A stretch of DNA of 64,000 nt, taken from positions 2,604,001-2,668,000 of the forward strand of contig JALGAS010000006.1 of assembly GCA_023078685.1 (NCBI GenBank). Direction: 5' to 3'. Of the stretch, positions 58,311-64,000 are shown piece by piece (the stretch's first letter is position 1; each line of letters begins with the position of its first letter). Both the position numbers and the translations under genes were made by a program. Source of the stretch: Neopestalotiopsis rosae. Its lineage: Eukaryota; Ascomycota; Sordariomycetes; Amphisphaeriales; Sporocadaceae. A model generated the notes under the pieces. That model was not told where the DNA came from and did not search any database. It saw only the letters and a list, made by a program, of their open reading frames with translations.

Positions 58311-59184
58311 TCAAGACGGTGGCAAGGCTGGACTTTGCGCAGCAGGAAGTGTCGGCGGGCACTCCTCGAGTACCTGCTGCATGCGATTACGTACCTCCTG
58401 CACGTTCTTCTTCAGCTGCTCCAATTTCCGGGCCTCTCGGAGACAGCACCTGGTCAAAACACCAATGGTCTCGATTGTTGCCGAGAGCGTGGCCGTCTTG
58501 CGCTGCGGGTTGACCCTCGTGCCTGCAGTCGGGGCCACCGCTGTCGCTGCCGCCGTGTCGTCGCCGGAGCTGAAGGACGGCGGTCTGTCTAGGTGCATGG
58601 CCCAATCCGGTGATTCCGTCCGACAAATGCGCTGCACGGCGTCGCTGGACACGGTCCGGGCCAGGATGGCGTATGTTTTGTTCAGGGTAGACCGATATCG
58701 TTTCTCTACCGCGTAGTGGCGGCGCTGGCTACCTTTCCTCTTGAGTGCCCCGTCGCCATGTGTACCATCCCGCGACGAGGTGTCCGTGGTCTGATGGTGG
58801 TTAATGGTGGAGGGTGTGGGTAGGCTTTGATGAGGCTCGACGCCAGCGGGCTCGCGTTGATAGTCTGCTGGCAGCCCGGATCTCAGTGGGGCCTGGGTCG
58901 CCGACCCGGGCACAGTTCCGGCATGTTGTGGAAAATCATCTGCCGGATGACCAAAGCGATTATGAGCCGGGAGAACGAGCAAGTGAGGGGACGGAAAGGG
59001 TGGTGGTGGTACCTGTGGAAAGCAAGCAGGGGTCTATTAGCAGTTCTGACAGTGATCGTGCGCTCAAAACAGGTTGCTGCACACCCGTTTGATGATACAA
59101 GTGTTGAGGGTCTAATGCGGTGAAATCGTATCCTCGCATTTCCGCCTCAAAGTCTACGTCGCAGTCGGGTGGAAGCGCAGCCAT
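58311..59184 (-). CDS. SREBP-type bHLH transcription factor (first of a divergent pair)
   Basis: Two exons, 59184-59083 and 59012-58311 (70-nt intron), 267 aa. Basic region 'RRHYAVEKRYRSTLNKTYAI' carries the Tyr typical of SREBP-like bHLH proteins (HxxxEKRYR) in place of the usual Arg; helix 2 follows an unusually long loop and reads 'KTATLSATIETIGVLTRCCL', followed by a leucine-zipper-like 'EARKLEQLKKNVQEVRNRM'. The N-terminal 100 residues are Pro/His-rich. No membrane helix, so unlike animal SREBP it would not need release from the ER. Exon 1 begins MAALPPDCDVDFEAEM, an acidic activation-like start. Phase fixes the GTGCAG donor one codon later than an alternative GTGTGC. A TATA-like sequence lies about 70 bp upstream. 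Confidence 0.82.
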
Positions 59185-60028
59185 ATTATTGTTGCTCTTG
59201 TGAAGATGGTTGGCTGGAATTCACTTTCGTCTATTGACCCATTCCTACGATCAACTTATAAACAAATGGGACAATAGGGAAATGAAACCCTAGATAATTG
59301 CCCTCATTGACACCTGCCTGGTAGTACATCTGTCTATAATATAGGTGGGTATACCCCGCGTATATTCCTTCACGAAGCCTATGTACAACGCTGATTCCTC
59401 ACATGGCCCCTGCTTGAATTGTGCAGCCCAGTCACAACTTCTTACGTGTGTTCCTCGGATTTATCGTATGTACCCTGCAAAGCTGAGGTGCTGACCTTTG
59501 GTATAGATGCTCTGTCATAGTTATAAATAGGTGACCGTCTCTCTTGCATAATCCTTCACCAAGCTTCCCAATGATATCTTGTTTCTGGCGTTTTCCATGC
59601 CGTGGCTGACGTGGTCCGTGGCCACAAGTCTGTTTCATTTTGCTAGTAGGATCCAGGAGGATCGAAAGACTGGGAAGTAATAGAGCAAAGGATGCTAGAA
59701 ATACGGTGAGTGGTAGGGGATAGTCAGCCTTTGGACTTATTGCCCAGGCTTTTCCGCAGTTGAATCGGCTCAACGCTATATTTTAGCGCTCCTTCGTGCC
59801 ATTGATGACTGACTTCCCTAGATGCCTGCCGGAAGCCACGCAGCTTCACAAGCAAGGCTCAATATAAGGTGACCTTCGGTTAAGCCTAGGCCTGAATATA
59901 GTGCTATTGACTCTTATAGCATACGACCTGGCAACCTGAATGACCCCACCCTCTCGTAAATTCATGCCACGAGACTTGAGATATGGTGCCCGCTAGACCC
60001 ATCTCACATCTAAGTCACAAACGGGATT
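59185..60028. other. Divergent promoter between the two bHLH genes
   Basis: 0.84 kb between the two start codons. Contains an E-box-like CACCTG near 59311 and a TATA-like TTATAA near 59257. No gene recognised. Confidence 0.45.
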
Positions 60029-60870
60029 ATGGCTTCTTCCACATCCAACAAACCAGACCGGGCTTCGCTCGAAGAGGTGGTTTCTCGGGCGGACTTCGAG
60101 TTGGTGCAGAGCTTCCTGCGTGTTGCCCGACTTCTGCAGCCCCAGAGCACCAATATAGGTTTGGACCATCTTGCCATTCGCTGAGGCATCACAAGATACT
60201 GACACGCATTCAAGATTCGGCTCGAACACGGCATATCAGTCACGGCAGCTCACCTGTGCCGAGTACAGTTCCCAACACGCCCCCAAGTGTTCCTCATGTT
60301 GATCATGACTACTGCAATAATGAACCCATGATACTCGACGAAGACGGGGTCGGAAATGACAACGAAGGTAACAGGTATGTGGGGGAGATCCCAAGGTCAA
60401 AGAGATACAATACGCATGTCTCCCAGAAAGAGACTCAGCAACGTGGGCCGCGGGAAACGACCTCCGGAACGCCGATTGCGAGCCAGTGTCAACAACGGCA
60501 AGGGGAAGCCTTGCAATCTCGCCAAACACAGTCTCAGCATCATCAACGACCCCACGCTGCCGTTGAGAAACGCTATCGAGCTGTCTTGAACAACAAGATC
60601 GAGCAGCTCTGCGCTGCGACCGCCCCTTTAGACACTTTTGATCCGATTGAAGCAGCACAAGAACCAGCTTCCAGCACATCGACAGAAAAGCCACCCAAGG
60701 TGCTCGCCAAGTCCGCCGTGCTCGACAGAGCCGTGAAATATATTGAGCACCTTGTTTCGACGTGTGAACAGTATGAGACAGAGCAGGAAAACTTGCGGGC
60801 CAGGCTGCAGCTTTTCCTACTCGACAACCCTCCTACCCCACCGGACGCGAAAGATGTTATGTATCCATAG
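60029..60870 (+). CDS. SREBP-type bHLH transcription factor (second of a divergent pair)
   Basis: Two exons, 60029-60158 and 60215-60870 (56-nt intron with CTGAC branch point and AAG acceptor), 261 aa. The start at 60029 was chosen because the frame upstream of the acceptor is otherwise a different one; exon 1 gives 'ASSTSNKPDRASLEEVVSRA'. bHLH: basic region 'RPHAAVEKRYRAVLNNKIEQ' with the SREBP-type Tyr, a loop of about 35 residues, and helix 2 'VLAKSAVLDRAVKYIEHL', then a short zipper. Gln/His-rich middle. Paralogue of the factor on the other strand: the same EKRYR core and size. Likely binds E-box or sterol-response-like sites; regulates neighbouring genes by inference. Confidence 0.82.
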
Positions 60871-61430
60871 CGTCACATGCCTTGCATACCTCTGGATGAA
60901 TATGAGTGGACGCCTATATTAAGAATAGTTCGAAGATTCAAACCGAGGTCAATGCGCAGCCTCTGGAATAACGGGGTTACGTTGTAAACCTTGGCATTTG
61001 TGCATCCCTGAAAGCGCTCAAAATATTTCAAGATCGAAAGCCCTCTGCTCGTTGGAGAGTGCTAAAGTTTGATCTTTTTTCTGTACTAAGAGCTTTTCTA
61101 TAGTCCAAAAGACTCCTCATCGGCCACCATAAGTCTGTTGTACCGTCCATCATAATCAAATCGATCAGGCCGGTTCCCAGATCTATGTACTAGCTCTGCC
61201 AAATTAGCAAAATGATACTCGAAACTTTGTTAGTCTTTTGGCTTCCCGGACTCAGGAATTACACCGCAATAATGGAAATCAACACAAAATTTGAATATCA
61301 CAGATTTAAAATTGAGAACAACTGCGTCGCAGTTTATAAGTGTATAAATAGGCTGGGAGAAGTAAGTTAGTCGTCGACTGGATTAATGTATAACTTATAA
61401 GGGCCTTCAAGGTCACACGGGAGACTTTTC

Positions 61431-61446
61431 CAATTCATATGAATTG
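61431..61446. promoter_or_regulatory. 16-bp palindrome with CATATG E-box core
   Basis: CAATTCATATGAATTG is its own reverse complement. The core CATATG is an E-box; a dimeric bHLH protein could bind it. Confidence 0.55.
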
Positions 61447-61477
61447 CACTTAAATATCAGATGAACAATGAATAACA

Positions 61478-61513
61478 AAGGCTTCTTGCACTTCTGGAAG
61501 TGCAAGAAGCCTT
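61478..61513. repeat. Perfect 17-bp inverted repeat with 2-nt spacer
   Basis: Left arm AAGGCTTCTTGCACTTC at 61478-61494, spacer TG, right arm GAAGTGCAAGAAGCCTT at 61497-61513. All 17 positions pair. As DNA it can extrude a cruciform; as RNA it would be a tight hairpin. Role unknown; it could also be a snap-back sequencing artefact. Confidence 0.95.
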
Positions 61514-61666
61514 CCAAAACCACTGAATGCCCCACCGTGATGGTGTACTATAGTGTCGGCTGCGGGGCTTGTTTCCCTCGGGGTCAGGCTGGTCTGGCAA
61601 CTACCTACCAACGCTGCCGATCCTGCAATCTTTTCGAGACGCCGATATCAGCATCTGGAATAGAGT

Positions 61667-61672
61667 CATATG
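61667..61672. promoter_or_regulatory. E-box CATATG in TCATATGA
   Basis: Second CATATG, in an 8-bp palindrome, 278 bp upstream of the P450 ATG. Confidence 0.4.
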
Positions 61673-61748
61673 AGATTCTGTGCAATTGAGTTCCACCTGC
61701 AGAAGTAGTAGTCTGGCAAACAAAGCCTGTCTTTCGCAGATACTTGTT

Positions 61749-61758
61749 CTCATATGAG
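61749..61758. promoter_or_regulatory. 10-bp palindrome CTCATATGAG with E-box core
   Basis: Third CATATG, about 190 bp upstream of the P450 ATG at 61950. Confidence 0.45.
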
Positions 61759-61787
61759 TGGCCAACGTTGGAGATCCTTCAATCCTC

Positions 61788-61793
61788 CACGTG
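61788..61793. promoter_or_regulatory. E-box CACGTG
   Basis: Canonical CACGTG, 157 bp upstream of the P450 ATG; the optimal site for many bHLH-zipper proteins. Confidence 0.5.
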
Positions 61794-61949
61794 CTTTCGC
61801 ACATTTGAGCAGACGGTACACTGCATCGTTTGTTTTAATGCCCCCCGGATTGGGCTGGTGATAACCAAACGCTATGGCTTGGCATGAACATTTGCCATCG
61901 TGGAGTCGCTCGTTCTAGCCTTAGCGACGACAACTATTACTTTTTCGCA

Positions 61950-63624
61950 ATGCTTCGCGAATTTCTGATCGGCCTAGCAGGTCTGGTCATCCTCGCCATT
62001 GTCCTCGACCTCATCTTTGCACGTTTGGACGACCCGCGAGAGCCTCCCCGAGTGTCTCCGGGGGTTCCTCTCATCGGCCATTTAATAGGGTTTTTGTACA
62101 ATGGCTTTGAGTACTACAATATTTTAAGGTAAGAACGAGAATCTTGTCGAACGGCTCGAGTCTCAGACACTTATCGCACTTCACTGTAGTCGGAGAACCA
62201 ATGCAGAAGTATACACCATTGGCCTTTTGCACTTCAAAGTTTATATCAGCCAGACGACGCGCCTCCACAACGCAATCCAAAGGGCAAGAACCTTGTCGAC
62301 GAAACCATTCCTGCGAAATGAGAATAAGATTCACGCTACGGTGACCGAAGAGGCGCACGCCTTGTTCGATGGTCAGGTTCTAGAGGCTTTCTCGCTGCGC
62401 ACCAAGAACGCGTTGGCCCCGGGGCCTTCTCTGGACAACATCGGTCTTTGCGCCGCGGAAGAAGCAGCCCGTCAGGTTTCACTTTTGCTGAAGCAAGATC
62501 GTTTCGACATGCTCGTCTGGACCAGGCATGTTGCAGTTCAGATCACGAGTCGAGCTATGTTTGGCGAACACCACCCATTTCGAAATGCCGAAATCGTTGA
62601 TGCCATGTGGTAAATAAACCTTCTTGCAACTCGGCCTGTCTATCATTAATCTTGATTCTTTAGGACTTGGGAAGACTACCGTCCAACCCATCAGATTGGC
62701 CTCGATGTGTGGCAGGTCGGCCACAGAGCTCGTGCAAAAGTGTTCAGTGCTTTCCGGGAGTATCTCCAGAGGCTTCCGGACGACGTATCCTTTTTGATAC
62801 GTGAGCGCCAGGACGTTCTGTACCAGTCAGGAATGGACGAGGAAGATATTGTTAAGATGCAAGCGCACTTCAGCGACACCTACTCCAATATTTGGTCCAC
62901 AATGTTCTGGACCCTGTACGAAGTCTTTTCCCGGCCTCACGTCCTAGAGGACATCCGGGACGAAATCTTCAGCAAGGCTGTTATCCGGACATCTCCATCA
63001 CCAATGGCTCAAGACCTTGGTGGCGACGAGAACGAAGACAAGGGTACGCTTACGCTCGACATCTCCGCCGTCAAGACCGAGTGTGCCGTCTTGCTATCCA
63101 CATTCCAAGAAACACAGCGTCACCGGCACGAAATGCCCGTCCCACGTATGGTGACTGAAGATACGCTACTCGATGGGCTCTACCTGCTCAAGCGCGGGAA
63201 CTGGTTACAGATGCCGGCGCAGCCGGTGCACTCGAGTCGGAACATCTGGGGCCCCGACGCCGATGTCTTTGACCCGTACAGGTTTGTGTCGGATGATGTG
63301 GACACGAAAAACCCACAAAAGAAGATCCAACGCAACAGCTTCCATGCGTGGGGCACCGCACCCTACACGTGCCCCGGCCGCCAGTTTGTGGCGACCGAGA
63401 TCATGGCCGTCACCGCGCTGTTGGCCATGCAATTTGATCTAATACCCGAAGGCCGAGACGGACCAGACTGGGAGCGTAATCCAGCAACACGCCCGTTCCA
63501 GAGGACCACGTTGGCGCGCCCAAAGAAAGGCGTGCCAGTCAAGCTTGTGTCGCGAGAGGGGGCCGGGAAGTGGAACGTCGTCATGGGTCGAAGTACGGCC
63601 AGAGTTCCTTTGGCTTCGGGTTGA
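61950..63624 (+). CDS. Cytochrome P450 with atypical I-helix and heme loop
   Basis: Three exons: 61950-62128, 62190-62609, 62664-63624; 519 aa. Introns of 61 and 54 nt keep frame. The ATG at 61950 precedes a clean TM anchor (LREFLIGLAGLVILAIVLDL); an upstream in-frame ATG at 61884 would add 22 residues. 'SPGVPLIGHLIGFLYNGFEY' and 'KVYISQTTRLHNAIQRA' are normal N-terminal P450 elements. The I-helix 'SNIWSTMFWTLYEVFSRP' lacks the AGxD/ET motif. ExxR is 'ETQR'. The heme loop reads 'HAWGTAPYTCPGRQFV': Trp replaces the usual Phe seven residues before the Cys. Looks intact, related to CYP7/CYP8-like P450s; possibly an isomerase or a specialised hydroxylase. Confidence 0.88.
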
Positions 63625-64000
63625 ACGACTCGGAAACCGACCTGAGTGACAGGGTCAGAACAACAGGTAAATAACGAGAAGACACTCCGTGCTGAGTGTT
63701 TTCTTGTTACAAAAAATAGTTACTAGGCATATCAATATACTGTACTGTCATCGAGTTTTGTCGTCTCAAATGTCTGCAATAGGCATTGTCATCGCGATTT
63801 TGACTTGCAAATAGCGTGAAGAATATTTCAGATTATAGGAGATGCGCCTAATGTTCATGTTTAGAGTACTACGGACAACATTGGAAACACGACTATACTA
63901 AGTACTATTCCCCGGCTCTATTTCTTCAATATATGCCACCGGATGAGACAGAGGCGCACACGCGAAATGCTTTTGTGACATTTCAAGTCCTAGAAAACGC
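63625..64000. other. 3' flank, nothing recognised
   Basis: AT-rich sequence to the window edge without an open frame of note. Confidence 0.5.

Larger units (their letters stand above)
60871..61949. promoter_or_regulatory. Promoter region of the last P450, with palindromes and E-boxes
   Basis: 1.1 kb without a supported gene. It contains a 16-bp palindrome, a 17-bp perfect hairpin and four E-boxes, listed separately. A 73-codon open frame at 61468-61689 spans the hairpin and has no domain; not accepted. Confidence 0.5.

Noticed and set aside
61468..61689. 73-codon open frame over the hairpin
   Set aside because: The translation of a palindrome gives mirrored low-information residues; no domain and no start context.
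1..64000. CRISPR arrays, insertion sequences, LTR elements, rRNA
   Set aside because: None seen; eukaryotic gene structure throughout, and no transposase, reverse transcriptase or integrase motif in any frame.

Overview
The window is nuclear DNA of a filamentous ascomycete, probably a Sordariomycete and possibly Hypocreales (the rank is inference). Evidence: protein-coding genes on both strands with short introns (about 43-180 nt), GTRNGY-type donors, CTAAC/CTGAC branch points and AG acceptors; fungal-only or fungus-enriched families (HET domain, RTA1 family, ankyrin-CorA proteins, Atg22-like carriers, SREBP-type bHLH factors, ABCC pumps, several cytochrome P450s); no operons. Exon coordinates below were derived by eye: junctions were accepted when donor, branch point and acceptor were present and the reading frame and family motifs continued across them.

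Layout. 0-4.5 kb: a left-truncated BTB-like protein and a HET-domain protein. 4.6-9.1 kb: secreted bicovalent-flavin oxidase (BBE type) and an RTA1-like seven-TM protein. 10-14 kb: secreted acid-sphingomyelinase-like phosphodiesterase and an SLC35F-like carrier. 15.4-18.3 kb: a small hypothetical protein and an F-box/ankyrin gene interrupted by two in-frame TAG codons. 21-23 kb: auxin-efflux-carrier-like membrane protein. 24.8-29.8 kb: a ten-exon ankyrin-repeat protein ending in a CorA-like two-TM module. 30.5-38.1 kb: CYP52-clan-like P450, a HyuA-DUF917 fusion enzyme and, divergent from it, an Atg22-like carrier. 38.6-44.5 kb: a small secreted protein, mitochondrial ATP12, and a histidine-phosphatase-like protein that lacks its first catalytic His and carries a collagen-like repeat. 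46.1-51.3 kb: nine-exon ABCC transporter. 51.9-63.6 kb: acidic zinc-finger protein, three further P450s and two bHLH regulators in divergent orientation.

How genes may work together (inference). The 46-64 kb block (pump, zinc-finger protein, three P450s, two bHLH factors) looks like the tailoring, regulation and export side of a secondary-metabolite or sterol-modifying cluster; no PKS, NRPS, terpene synthase or other core enzyme is in the window, so the core would lie to the right of 64 kb or elsewhere. Two of the P450s have CYP7/CYP8-like I-helices without the usual acid-Thr pair. The promoter of the last P450 contains four E-boxes, three inside palindromes, plus a perfect 17-bp hairpin, next to the two bHLH genes. 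The 32-38 kb block (HyuA-DUF917 enzyme, divergent carrier, GATA sites between them) looks like a nitrogen-regulated uptake and ring-opening catabolic pair of unknown substrate. No transposon, CRISPR, rRNA or tRNA gene was found.
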